From: Rhodotorula mucilaginosa
Lineage: Eukaryota > Basidiomycota > Microbotryomycetes > Sporidiobolales > Sporidiobolaceae
Direction of reading: 5' to 3'
Length of the DNA: 64,000 nucleotides
NCBI GenBank assembly: GCA_034406715.1
Contig: CP137868.1
Coordinates: forward strand, 248,001-312,000
In this document: positions 21,710 through 32,410 of the stretch, piece by piece
How positions within the stretch are numbered: the first letter of the stretch is position 1
How the letters are laid out: each line of letters begins with the position of its first letter
Program-made: the position numbers and the translations under genes
Notes under the pieces: generated by a model
What the model saw: the letters and a program-made list of their open reading frames with translations, nothing else
Told to the model about the DNA's origin: nothing
Database searches by the model: none

Positions 21710-23478
21710 TCAGATCAGACCGGCCGCCCGTGCCGAAGCGAGGATGCCCTGCGCCTGAAGAAGCTGATCCGGTCCGGCGACGAAATTCCCCTCTAAATGT
21801 CAGCCGAACGCTCGAGCACAAAGAGAGCCGTATGATTGCCTTGTATGTACGGAGGCGGCGGAGAAAGAAGCTCACCATCGGCGCATCAATCATCTCTGTC
21901 TGACCGTCCGAACCCTTCAAACCGTACGCGCCGGCGCCCGACCCGCGCGCGGCTTCGTACTGCTCTAAAATCGCTTGTGCGCGAGAGATTTCTGGTTCAC
22001 AAGCAGGCCGGGGGTTCAAGTGATCAGCACAGTTTATACAATCAGGGAAGCATATAGGAGGCGTCGTGACTTGTAAGTGCAAGATGGGGTGGAAAAGAGC
22101 GGGGTCTGAGGATCCTCACCTGCATCGGAAGGAGCGAATGCTTTTTGAATGATCGGGACTTGAGCTGGATGGATCGCTTGTTTGCCTGCCAAGCTCACGA
22201 CGGGTAAGTTTTCCGTCCTCGCCCACCGACTCTTGCTCGGAGGAGAGTTGTCTCCAGGGAAAGAAGCTCACCCGTGAACCCCAGCCGTCTCCCTTCTTCC
22301 GACTCTTCTCTCAAGATCGCCTCGGCCTCTTCTCCCTTGTACTTAACACAGACGAGATCGATAGCGGCGAGGTTATACGCGTGCGCGACGGCGACGACGG
22401 ACGAGCGGGCGTACAACATTTCGTACCGCGAAGGGGTCCGGATGATCCGTGACGAGGCGCAGTAGTCTTCGGCGGCGAACTGTCTCTCCGATGGGGGGTC
22501 GGGTCGCATCGTGAGTATTTTGTTGGCCTGCGGGGCCGACGAGCCCGCGTTGCGCTCCTGAACGCAAAAGAAGCGAAAAGGGGGGACGCACCAACAGGCC
22601 TCCGACCTTGTCGCTCGCGGTGACGATCTGCCGCATGTTCAGCAATCCCAACGGACTCTCGATACTGGCAATCATCCGCAGATTTTGCTTGTGATCCGGG
22701 GAGCCGTGCTCGTCGATGAAGCGGCTGACGGCCAATACGTCCTCTGCCGAATTGACTTTCGGGAGGAGGAGTCCGTCGAGGCCGTCGGTCGTGAGCTAAG
22801 CCAAGCGGATAGGGGCTTCAATTAGCAATGCGCGCAATATTGGACTATGTGAGGCCGAGTGGCTTACGATGGCTTCGAGGTCGTCGAGGCCTTGCTGACC
22901 GGGGTTGATCCGAACAAACCTGCGCGTCCGCGAGGTTCTCGGAGCAATCTGCAGCGGTGACGCGACTCCGTCAAAACAGGCGCCTCTCTGACGTTTTGCG
23001 AAGGGAACAGATGAGACGCACCTGTAATGCGCTGTCGAGGCAGGACGGGTGGGAAATGACAGAGTCAGCACTCGTCACGAGGAGGGGTACCGGAACAAAC
23101 CCGGACTGACCGAGTCACCATCCTTCGTGCTTCTGCCTTTTTCTCTGTGCGGACCGAATCCTCCAAGTCGAGCGTAATGACATCCGGCACCGTCGAATCG
23201 GTCGCCGCGGCTGAGGCTGAGGTTGATGGTGGTGCCAACATCTTGTCGAGCATCTTTTGGTTCGAGCCGGGGACATAGAGGAGCGCTCGTTGCGGGTTCG
23301 GAGCGCCTGCAGCTGGTGATCCAGCCTGCGTAGAGCGGAGGCGGGTTTGGCCGAGAGAGGATGTCGATGTGGGGCGGATGAGGCGTGACAGCGGCGAGGA
23401 GCGCGAGCAGTGGCAAGCGGCGGAGCGGAATGCAGCCGACGGAGTAACCGCTGCAGAGCTCCCGAGTAAACCTGGCAT
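21710..23478 (-). CDS. HpcH/HpaI aldolase family, CLYBL / CitE-like enzyme
   Basis: Mg-dependent TIM-barrel enzyme of the citrate lyase beta-subunit family. The mitochondrial CLYBL members act as (citra)malyl-CoA lyases or malate synthases. The start at 23478 opens an Arg/Ser-rich, acid-free leader that looks like a mitochondrial targeting peptide (MPGLLGSSAAVTPSAAFRSA). Core motifs: RALLYVPGSNQKMLDKML, PDVITLDLEDSV with acidic residues, RRFVRINPGQQGLDDLEAI, DGLDGLLLPKVNSAEDVLAV, MIASIESPLGLLNMRQI, FAAEDYCASSRIIRTPSR, ARSSVVAVAHAYNLAAIDLV and GKQAIHPAQVPIIQKAF. It ends ILASARAAGLI at TGA 21710. A 10-nt exon (22022+1000, that is 23022-23031) is required to read TRALQ|IAPRTSR in frame. It shares a 121-base divergent gap with the G-patch gene. 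Confidence 0.88.
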
Positions 23479-23599
23479 TTGCTCGAGTGCACGGGCGTAT
23501 AGGAAAAGAGAGAAAGTCACCTCGCCGTCTTTGCTCTTTCGCCACTCACGGTCACCATCCGCAATCGAACAGACACACGCTACAGGAGCGTAGCTGTTT
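23479..23599. promoter_or_regulatory. 121-base divergent promoter, CLYBL / G-patch
   Basis: The two start codons are only 121 bases apart, so both promoters must share this interval or extend into the neighbour's coding region. No defined element is seen. Confidence 0.45.
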
Positions 23600-25003
23600 A
23601 TGGCAGCGTCGCGGCCGGCGTTCATCTTTTCGTACAACGCTCAAGACGAAGACGTCGCCGCGCTCGTCTCCTCTTCGACGTCGACCCCGTCCACTTCAAG
23701 ACACGCCTACGCAGGGCTCGGCATCGCCGATTCGCACGCAAGAGCTCGTCAGGATTATGCACGCCACAGCCGAGACAACGACGAGGATGACTGGGTCCCG
23801 ACGTACGGACCCACGACGCATCGAAAGGGCAAGATGCGGTTCGTCCCCGCGAGGGATCCTCAGTTCCAAACCTTGCCGGGCCGTCAAGAAGAGGTCACTG
23901 TCGACGACGCAGAGCAGCCGCAGACTCGGGCTGCTCCGGCGGAATCCGCAGAGCCGAAGCAGCGGGCACCGGCGGGCACAGACATCCGCAACCTGTACGC
24001 TTCCATCGTCGGACTCGACAAGTCCCCGAATGCCGCACCAGGCATCACCCAGTCTGAGCCAGCTTCTCGCCGCACGTCTCCTCCTCCGCCGGCATCCGCC
24101 ACCAACTCCGCGACGGAAACAAGCGCCCCCGCCGCCGAAGAAGCGAGGTCGTCGTCGCGGAAGAAGCGCCCTCGCACCGCTTCGCCACCCCCCGTTCCTT
24201 TCGAAGCCCCCGCAAGGGGACGAGTCATACCCGCCTTGCCGGCTCGTGAACCCGACATTGTCCTCTCGAGTGACTCGGAGGAGGAGCCTGTCTACTCCGG
24301 AGTGCAACGAGGCGGATCCTCGGCGACAAACAGCCGCCGAGGACATCCGGGCAGCGGCGACGACGAGGACGAAGACGATGGCGATCTCGTTGTGATCGAT
24401 CCACTTACGGGACTTGCAGAAGAGCGACGGGACCCTCTCGCGAACACGACCCTTCGGAAGCGTGTCCAACCACTTTTCATCCACCAACTCCTCCCGCGCG
24501 CGTCATCGTCAGCCGACTCGGACGCAGCAGCGGGGGGACCGCTCAAACCGTTCGTACCGCCTACTCAATACGCCATCAAGCCGGACTCTCCGGGCTGGCG
24601 GTTACTCGCTCGACAAGGTTGGCGAGAAGGACTACCCCTCGGTCCGGTTCCTGCGGTTGTCACTGCCGCCTCTTCTACAAGCAGCGACACTCTAGACGGG
24701 ACATCTTCAGGAGACGCGGCTGCCGCCACCACCGCGGGACGACTCAAGGTGCCCCTCCGCGCCGTCGAGAAACACGACCGGAGCGGGATCGGCGTCGCCA
24801 AAGCGCCTCAAGACCGGGTCGTGGTCGGCGCGCTCAACTCGGAACATGCGCGGCGGGCGAGGGAGGAACGGGAGAGGGAGAGGAAGCGAGCGGAACAAGA
24901 GCTGGCGAGGGCTCGGAGGGGGAAAGGCGAGAGGGGGATGGAGAGGCAGCGCAAGAAGGAGGAGAGGGAAAGGAAGGCTTGGATCGCGTATATGAATCGG
25001 TAG
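23600..25003 (+). CDS. G-patch domain protein, single exon
   Basis: G-patch proteins activate DEAH-box RNA helicases in splicing or ribosome assembly. This is a 467-residue intronless frame from ATG 23600, unusual for this window. The N-terminus has FIFSYNAQDEDVAAL and a charged conserved-looking segment DDWVPTYGPTTHRKGKMRFV. The middle is disordered. Near residues 325-345 lies SPGWRLLARQGWREGLPLGP, a G-patch core (GW-LL---GW-EG--LG), and its second half KVPLRAVEKHDRSGIG follows after an insert of about 35 residues. The C-terminus is a highly charged Arg/Glu helix (EERERERKRAEQELARARRG) ending AWIAYMNR. The layout resembles fungal GPATCH11/GPANK1-type proteins; the exact orthologue is not certain. 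Confidence 0.8.
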   Translation: MAASRPAFIFSYNAQDEDVAALVSSSTSTPSTSRHAYAGLGIADSHARARQDYARHSRDNDEDDWVPTYGPTTHRKGKMRFVPARDPQFQTLPGRQEEVTVDDAEQPQTRAAPAESAEPKQRAPAGTDIRNLYASIVGLDKSPNAAPGITQSEPASRRTSPPPPASATNSATETSAPAAEEARSSSRKKRPRTASPPPVPFEAPARGRVIPALPAREPDIVLSSDSEEEPVYSGVQRGGSSATNSRRGHPGSGDDEDEDDGDLVVIDPLTGLAEERRDPLANTTLRKRVQPLFIHQLLPRASSSADSDAAAGGPLKPFVPPTQYAIKPDSPGWRLLARQGWREGLPLGPVPAVVTAASSTSSDTLDGTSSGDAAAATTAGRLKVPLRAVEKHDRSGIGVAKAPQDRVVVGALNSEHARRAREERERERKRAEQELARARRGKGERGMERQRKKEERERKAWIAYMNR

Positions 25004-25277
25004 TGTTCTAACGCCAGGTCGTCCACCATACGGGACAGACCATACACTTCAGACCGCATGAGCCGAGTTATACCGAATGTACATGACCGCGGAGATATTG
25101 GTGTCCTCCTTTCCCGCTTTCTCCGAAGGTGGCCCCGGTCTCACCTCGCCTCCCTTCTTGGCTCGCGCTCGCTCTCGCCCTTTCCGCTGGCGATCCGGGG
25201 GCCGAGTACAAAGCTGCCAGCGTGGTCTGCTTCCGACTCTTTCGCTTCTGCTGCTACCCTCGCGTGTGTGGGACGAG

Positions 25278-27585
25278 ATGAGTGTCGCTGCTGCTCTCGC
25301 CTCGGCTATCGCGATCGAGAGATTATCAGATCGACCACCTCAGCCTGCTGTCGCGCCTGCACGGCCGTCGAACGACGACGACGACGACGACGACGCTCCT
25401 CCTCGCAAGGCCACACGCAGCAGCCGCTTTGCCCGCTTCCGTCCGACTTGGAGGTTCACCCTCGCAGGTCGAGCCCTCGCCCTCCTCGCGGGCGAGTTGG
25501 CCGCCAATGCCGCCGTCTGGATCGTCGCCGGGATCGTGTTTGGGACGAGCGAGGAGAAGCGGGGCGTGTTGAGCCTGTGTGTCGTCGCTTGGACGCTCGG
25601 TCTCCGCCATGCTCTCGGTGAGTTTCTCCTCTCCCCCCTTCCGCTCTGAATGCCCAGTGATCGCGAGCTGAGGTGTGATTATTATGCAGACATGGACCAT
25701 ATCTGCGCCATTGACAATGGTATGTGTCGCTTCCGGAACGACGTTTGGCCTCCCATGGGGCGAAAGGTGGCTGTTGGTGGCTGACCCTCCCCTCCCCCCG
25801 TGCACAAAAGTCACCCGCTCGCTCGTCGCGGCCGGCCAAACGCCCGTCACCGTCGGCCTGTTCTTCTCCCTTGGACACTCGACCATTGTCATTGCGATGA
25901 CGATCGCCATCATCGTCGCCACGTCGGCCATCGACAAAGTCCCGGATGTGAGCAGTATCGGTGGCGTGATCGGAGTCAGCGTTTCGGCGAGCTTTTTGTT
26001 TCTCCTCGGTGCGTCGCCGCTTTTCTCGCTGTGCTGTGATTGAGGAAGAAGGGACAAGAGAGTTGACGAGTTGCCCCGTAATCTCTGCTGCAGCCGTGAT
26101 CAACTCGGTCTTTCTCTGGCAGAGTCTCAGGCAGGCAAAGCAACGGGTGCGTTTCATTTCGCTTCTCCACCCCGAGCACCTCGCGCTTACAACTTGTCAC
26201 AAACCTCCAGAAACGCGCTCGTCAGGCAGCCGCTTTGGCAGCCGAGACCCCTGTTGCCGAATATGGTGCCACCGCAGAAACGACGCTCGAAGACGACGTG
26301 ATGGCGCCGAGCAAGAAGCTCGACGATGAAGAGGCCAGCATCGCCGACTCGATCGAGGCTGACAAGGCGCGGAAGAAGAATGCTGCCGCTGCGAAGGAGT
26401 ACGAAGAGCAAGCGGGCTTGCCGCCGATGAGCTGCATTGGCAGGATCGGTCGACCGATGTTTAAACTGATCAATCGCCCTTGGAAGGTGAGAGTCTAGGC
26501 GGGTGTAACCTTTTCGATTTGTCTGCTACTGACGTTATATTCGCTCGCGTGACAAGATGTACCCCATCGGCGTCCTCTTCGGAATCGGGTTCGACACCGC
26601 ATCCGAGATGTGAGCGCTGAGCTCTCTTCTCCGTCCCGATTTATTCTTCTGCGCCTGTCTGACATTTTCGCCCGCCGTTGCCGAACAGCTCCCTACTCGG
26701 TATCTCGGCCCTCGCATCGGGTCAACACCACGTCCCCTCACGCGAGATCATCATCTTGCCTCTGCTCTTCACCGCCGGTATGACCGCCCTCGACTCGCTC
26801 GACTCGGTCTTCATGCTCAGCGCCTACACGATGCCACAGCGAGTTGTCGAAGCCGAGTATGAAGCAACCGCCGGAGATGCCAAGTCGCCAAAGGTCCCTG
26901 CGGCCGGCTACACGTGGAAGACTTGGATCCGCAGCATTCGCCTCGTCGAGAAGAAGCCGACGGTCGAGGAGCGCGAGGAAGAGTTGCGAGTCGCGGCGGA
27001 ACGGGCAAAGATGCTCCCGCACACGGACCAGGACAAGCTCGTCAATATCAGCGTCGTCCTCACCATCATCTCGATCGTCGTCGCGCTCATCATCTCGATT
27101 GTGAGTTTGCGGAAAGAAAGAGATGAGCGACGCCACCGGCAAACCGTAGCTGACTTCTCGAACGTCTCTCTTTCTGCAGACCGAATTCATGGGGTGAGTG
27201 CTGCGCTGTTCTCTCTGCTTCTCGCATCTCAATGCTCTCTCTCTAGCTGCTGATCGAGCACGCAAACTCGGCCAATCTGCAGGCTCGCGCTCGAAAAGTG
27301 CGCATCCTGCTCCGACGCAGCTGACAACGATCCCGGCTTGTGTGAGTCTTCCGATTCGACCACGCGACTTTATCGCATACCTTGTACTGACTGTTCCGAT
27401 CGGACTCTCCTGCGGCAGCCGGCCGGTGGTGGCGTTTCTGGCGCGCCTTCAATGACAACTCGGGCTACATCGGCGCTGGGGTCGTCGGACTCTTTGTGGC
27501 CGTCTTTGCTGGCTGGGGAATTGCGCACTTCTGGAACCGGAGGAAGGCGCGGCGAGCGGGCAAACAGGCGAGGTTGATGGAGTAG
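25278..27585 (+). CDS. NiCoT-family nickel/cobalt permease
   Basis: High-affinity nickel (or cobalt) uptake across the plasma membrane; nickel is the urease cofactor. The signature RHALDMDHICAID (HX4DH type) is split by an intron after RHAL. Other family blocks are GLFFSLGHSTIVI, LFGIGFDTASEI, LPLLFTAGMTALDSLDSVFM and, at the end, NDNSGYIGAGVVGLFVAVFA. A run of seven Asp (25376-25396) lies in the cytosolic head and a charged linker near residues 190-240. About nine exons; the smallest, 27180-27193 (14 nt), codes TEFMG and is needed to join ISI to LALEKCASCSDAADND in frame. The ATG at 25278 is preferred; the same frame is open further upstream (ATG at 25083 region), so a longer N-terminus is possible. 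The stop is TAG 27585. Confidence 0.9.
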
Positions 27586-27853
27586 ACTAGACTACTTTAT
27601 GAGGTAATAATCAACGTTTATAATTAATGAGACGGCCTTTCGGACACGTCGGATCGCCTTCGGGAATCTTTACTGTGGTTCTGTTTGTAACGAAGCGTAC
27701 GACTGAGCTCCGTACAGCCCGCTGGGCATAAGGGGAACACTTTAGACGGGCTTTCCTCGACTGCCTCGAAAGTCTGCCTTGCTCTTTCGCTCCTCTCCCT
27801 CTGCTCATCACGACGATGCGCAAAGCGAGTGCGCGAGAACGAGGCTGACTTAA

Positions 27854-28903
27854 ATGGAGACCCTCAAGCGACCGCGCTCGCCCTCTATCGCTTCGTCCAG
27901 TTCAGACTCGCCGTCTCCGCCAGAATCTCCTTCAACCAAAGTCGTCAGGTCCTCGTCGCCCTCACAGTCAGTCCCCGGACATTGAGCTGCTCACTGAGGA
28001 CTACACGAGGAAGAGCTCATTTCTGACGACGAGGCGCCCGCAGCCTCACGCAGTGGACGTGCAGTCTGCCGCCGTCGTGCGACTCGACTCCCTCAACTCA
28101 CCCAACTTTGGCATCTCTCGAGGCGCACCACCGCACATACCACGCGCACGTGTGCGTCGCACCTCCGCCTACGCTCGAGTTTGCGATCGGCCGACCACAC
28201 GCAAATGAAAGGAGGGATCCGGCGGGGCAGGTCATCTGCGGCAGAGTGTTTCCCGATGAGCGGTTCTTGCAGCTCCATCTGGTCGAATGCCATGACGAGA
28301 TGACCCAATTGAGGCGGGAGCGCGGCCAAAAAATCGTAAGTCTCCCTCTTTCGTTTGATCCCCGCCCCGCCCGTCCGGCGAGATGTGCGACAGGCGCGGA
28401 GAGCTGACTTTCTCGAGAAAACACCCACTCAGTTCGAATGCTTCCTCGGCACCTGTCCTGCTCGGTTCCAAACTCCGAAAGGCCGTCGACTACACCTGAT
28501 TGAGAAGCACGCCTACCCGCCACAGTACTTTTTCGCCGTGACCGTCTGGGGCATCGAAGAAGTCCTGAAAAAGGGGGGCGGCATGGTCCGGCGCGATTGG
28601 ACTCCTCGGCCCGATCAGAGTGGGAGCGGCGCAGGCTCGTCACGGCGGGGCGATTCGGAAGAGTCGTTTGGCTCGCAGCCGTCTCCGGCTTCTGAACGGC
28701 TCGCTTCGCCCCTCCTGCCCGATGTCGACCATGGTTCATCCGATCCATCTCGCACGGATCCGGAGCCGGTGCCAGAACGGTCGGCTTCGGCCGATGTGGA
28801 CGCGCTCACGAGCGCTCTTTCCGGGACGAGTATCTCGCTCGTGCCGCGTTCGGTCCGACTCGCGCGCAAGACGAAGATGCCAATCGACCCGACCTCGACC
28901 TAG
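27854..28903 (+). CDS. ZNF511-like C2H2 zinc-finger protein
   Basis: Recognised by three spaced C2H2-type units. These are CSLPPSC...LEAHHRTYHAHVC (28060-28156), ICGRVFPDERFLQLHLVECH (28236-28295) and, after an intron, FECFLGTCPARFQTPKGRRL with HLIEKHAYP (28432-28520). This arrangement and the HAHVC/FPDERFLxxHxxExHD wording match the ZNF511 family, whose function is poorly known. The likely start METLKRPRSPSIASSSDS (ATG 27854) belongs to a Ser/Pro-rich first exon. The exact donor of the first intron is unclear; the acceptor before WTCSLPPSC (28054) is likely. The second intron (GTAAGT near 28335, acceptor before 28432) is clear. The C-terminus is disordered and ends TKMPIDPTST. It is convergent with the next gene. 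Confidence 0.75.
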
Positions 28904-29029
28904 CCAGCCGGGAACCGACTGCATGTACATGACCTTTGGGATGCTTGTTGTTGTGAATGATCATCGCGCCGAGACAAGTTACAGGGACTACACAGAGTAT
29001 GCACGGCGAAGAACAGAAGATTCCGCCGC

Positions 29030-29570
29030 TCAGTCGCCATCCTCTACGTCGATCGACGTGGGTCGCGCCCGCTGCAGGCTACCCTGAATTACATGCGCGT
29101 CGACTAACAAGCTGGCGTTCGCGAGCGCCTTTGCCGCTTCCTGCCCCGCTGCTTCCGAAGACGTCTCCGCATCCTTCGACGTTTTGTGCGAATTGTGCAA
29201 CCTCACGCCGACCACGCTCCCGATCACGATGATGACGACGCAGATCAACAGCGTCCCACCTATGTAAAGCTTGCGGCGCATCGATAGGTGCGGCGCTGAC
29301 GGCTGCTGTCGCTGCGAGCGAATCTGGGCAGCTTGCGCTTCGATGTCGTTCAACGGCTGCTTCTCGTCGTCGTCGCCCGCGCTGGTGCCTTTGTTCTGCC
29401 GCGTCCCACAAAGTGTGAGATTGGGCGCTATCTGCTCAGTGGACGACGACAAATCTCACCGTGATATGCTTCGAGATGGTTTTGCCCATCCCGAGACTGT
29501 GCATCGTGCGCACTCGCTTCTGGGATGCGGTCGAGGAGCGACCGTCGCTGCTCTCGGAGGAAGTCGTCAT
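29030..29570 (-). CDS. Small single-pass membrane protein, function unknown
   Basis: Two exons, 29570-29460 (37 codons) and 29395-29030 (122 codons with stop), joined in phase 0 by a GTGAGA...GCAG intron; 158 residues. The Ser-rich head MTTSSESSDGRSSTASQKR is followed by an acidic/Gln segment, then a basic anchor MRRKL and one hydrophobic helix of about 23 residues (YIGGTLLICVVIIVIGSVVG, near residues 80-102). An Ala/Glu-rich tail ends in DVEDGD. The positive side is N-terminal to the helix, suggesting N-in, C-out (type II). There is no signal peptide and I recognise no family. Confidence 0.6.
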
Positions 29571-29862
29571 TGTTTGCCGTGCCTTGATGCTGGTGTTTCG
29601 ACCGACAAGGCAGCGATGGAAAGGAAAGAGGGAGCTGGGAAGCGAAAGACCCTTTCGGCTTGTCCGCGGATGCATTGCCCACGAGCCTCTTCGCCAAATC
29701 GCTTCTTGGCTTCGTCCTCGCGACGACTTCCCGAGACTGACTCAAAATGACCATCCACAAGCCGATATTGCCGCGACAGATTCGGCAAGCTCCGATTGGG
29801 AAAGCGCTTTCGCTGCCGTCGCCGCGTTCCTTTCGACAAACCAAAGAGACAGCACGGCTTAT

Positions 29863-30717
29863 TCACAATTTCGCATTCCGCTTCGGCACGCCGGGTACTT
29901 CGTCTCCTACATCGGCGTTGTCTGCCTGTAGCCGTTTCAATACAGCTGTCAGTGGAATTGGACGGCGTAGACAAAACGCGGGAGATAAAAAGATCAGCTC
30001 GAGCGGAAACGGGGGTGGCAGCTCATTGAGTCCGGGGCGGTTACTCACTCCGGAATCCGCGCCACCTGCACCGGCCATATTTGTCCCAGCCTCGACCAGA
30101 TTCTTGTCCGAGTCGCGGTCGGCTTTGGGCTGTAGCCAAATTCGAGGAAGCGAAGCGTCAGGACTAGCTCGTCACGGCAAAGTCGCCCGGCAGCTGAAAG
30201 TGCCATCCTCCATTATAGTCCCGCCATGCGGACTACGGTAGGGCAGGTGGAGGGGTGAAAGTAGACCCGGGTGGGGAACAGACAGCGAGTCACTCACCAT
30301 GCCCGGTGCCGGTTCGTCCTTGCTCCGAGCGTCGCTCTGCCGAAAATCGTTATCTCCTCCAGCCTGGGTCATCCGGCCTTCGTCCTGGGCCTTCTTGTAC
30401 TCGCTATCATCCTGTCTCTGGTTTCGCGAGACCGGCGCGTAATCTTCCCGCGAGAAGGTGGAGATCGTGGCAGAGTTGCCCTGCCCGCGGAGGGCGTCCT
30501 GCGTACCGGAACGCTCGGCGCCCGAGGATCGAATTTGATGCGACGGGATGTCGGCGCCTCCGGCGGGACCTTCGTCGACTACCGGCGACGGGTTGATAGG
30601 CTTGGTATCGGTTGCGTTGCCGGATCGAGAGCTGGTAGTAGCTGGGTCGGACGTCGGGACGTTGGCGGGCTTCTGGATGGGCTCGACGAGTGGCGTAGAC
30701 TCTTTCTTGCTCGACAT
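29863..30717 (-). CDS. Disordered small protein built of four exons, function unknown
   Basis: The first exon from ATG 30717 is hydrophilic (MSSKKESTPLVEPIQKPANV) and ends SKDEPAPGM at a GTGAGT donor. Three short exons then read in phase 0: SAWRDYNGGWHFQLPGDFA, PKADRDSDKNLVEAGTNMAG plus AGGADSG, and ADNADVGDEVPGVPKRNAKL with TGA at 29863. Each is flanked by AG and GT (donors GTGACG and GTGAGT). The protein is about 205 residues, rich in Ser, Asp, Gly and Pro, without membrane segments. I recognise no domain. Consistent phase across three introns is the main support. A simpler reading would stop at TAG 30164 in the second exon. Confidence 0.5.
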
Positions 30718-31058
30718 GCCTGCAGTAGTGCTGTCTGATGTCGCCTTTTGTGAGGCAAAGAGCGACGAAAGAAGCGACCGCACTTATCGTGGCCGACTGT
30801 CGTCATCGGTTCGCGATAGCGACTCTCCGCGGTGATACTTCCTGCGATTGTCTATCCATGCTCTCTAGACTCTCGAGAAAGCTTGCAAGCCTGTCTGCAA
30901 CTTATACATGCTAGTATGGGGCTACGGCGGGGCTGCAGCTCATGCCGAGAGCCGGAGGTCCGCGCTTACGTTCAGGTTGCGTGACATGCATGGCGGGAGC
31001 GCGGGATCAAACCAGTATCAATACTTAATCAATCAGAGAGAATTCCAAATGTCTGCGT
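30718..31058 (-). other. Intergenic
   Basis: 341 bases between two minus-strand genes. No feature recognised. Confidence 0.35.
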
Positions 31059-32137
31059 CTACTTGTCCTCCCGTGTGACTGGCGAGGAGAAGACTTGTTG
31101 CGCCAGTGCTTCCGGCAACGCTTTCTCCACCAGAGCGTCGGTGATCTCGTTGACGCGGACGGTATAGTCCCGGAGCAGCTTGATCAGGCCACGCGGCGCG
31201 TAATGACTCGCGCACCAGGCTGCCATCTTTACCGACTCTTCGTAGAGTTGACTCCGCGCGGATCGGAAGCTTTCCATGCGGTCGGCGTCGCTGACGCTAC
31301 GAGCGCGCGGCTCGACCTCAAGGAACGCGTCGAAAGGGTTTGCTACTCGGTGCTTTCCCTTGTCGACAGGTTGGGGTTCGACTTCATGTAGAGCATCGAG
31401 CGATTCGCGACGCTTGCCCTTGTCGACGGGCTGAGCGGCAAGGTCAGCGGCGGTTTCGCGTACCAGAGCAACCGTAACTTACCTTCTCTGCACATGAAGT
31501 CGACGCGAGAGGGACGGCTTCCTCCGGGTCTTCGGCATCACCCATCAACGACGGAGATTGCTGGTCCTCCAAGTCGTCACTTTCGTCGCTCGATTGGATT
31601 CGACGCTGCAATCTTGACTGTGTCAGCAATGGGACATAGATCCCCCGAGCACATTGCTCACTCGTTTCTTCTTGTGCGCCGTAGCCGTAGCCTCAGCCGA
31701 GGCCATGGAAGCCGTGATTTTGACGCCGTCATTGCGCCAAAGGGGCGCTACCGCGATTTTCATCTTCCGGTTCGGAGGGTCCGTGAGACCGCGGTCTTTG
31801 AGCGGCCCCGGGCCGGTGCCACTTGACCGGCACATTTGCCTGCAAGGAACACAATCAGCGTAAGGAACTGTGCGGGCACAGCTGCAGGTAAACTGACGTC
31901 GCATGCTCGATTGCTGGTGCAGCAGTACAGACACTTGCCCGCCGTCGATCCTTTCCACTGCAAGCAGACGGCCCCCTTTGTTTCGCACCATTCGCAACCG
32001 GGATACGTATACGGAAGCGGCGCATACCAGTCGAAGGACTTCGGAGGTCGAGGTCTTCGAGGTGGGATGATCGCCGAAGCCGTCGAATCTTCGCGGTAGC
32101 GGTACGTCTTGTCAGCTTTTGCAGAGACGCAAGGCAT
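31059..32137 (-). CDS. Cys-rich protein with a tandem 22-residue repeat, function unknown
   Basis: ATG at 32137 gives MPCVSAKADKTYRYREDSTA, then a basic Pro-rich stretch and a Cys cluster CEWCETKGAVCLQW...KCLYCCTSNRACD. The spacing (C-x2-C-x6-C then C-x2-C-C) resembles the single zinc-binding clusters of many basidiomycete hypothetical proteins. After an intron come NRKMKIAVAPLWRNDGVK and HKKKR, then an acidic exon (SSDESDDLEDQQSPSLMGDA). The last exon carries two copies of a PVDKGK...EVEP unit and a helical tail AAWCASHYAPRGLIKLLRDY and ITDALVEKALPEALAQQVF, with stop TAG at 31059. Exons join in phase 0 at CAEK|PVDKGK. The start is uncertain. It lies downstream of, and parallel to, the Zn2Cys6 regulator. 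Confidence 0.55.
31309..31433 (-). repeat. Two-copy coding tandem repeat
   Basis: Two neighbouring units of about 22 codons share PVDKGK-R at the start and DA--EVEP at the end. The DNA of the PVDKGK part is nearly identical, the middle has diverged. Confidence 0.7.
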
Positions 32138-32410
32138 AGCACGTATCGGTAGAGGCGCTGTGCCTTGGGAGAGAAGAAGGAAGAGCGAGGAAGAGCAAGT
32201 TGAGTCTCCACCCGATGCTTCCTGGAGCCATGTGTTACGGCACGTGCTCGAAGATGTTCGAGCTTCGAGCTGTACTCGCACATATGGGCTAAAGAGTGCT
32301 GAGCTGCTGGAGGGCAAGTAGTGAAGTCTGGCTGACAACGCTCATCGTCGCTCAGCGCGACGGATGCTGCGGATTTGGCTTTCACGTGATATACGTGATT
32401 CGACGTCCGT

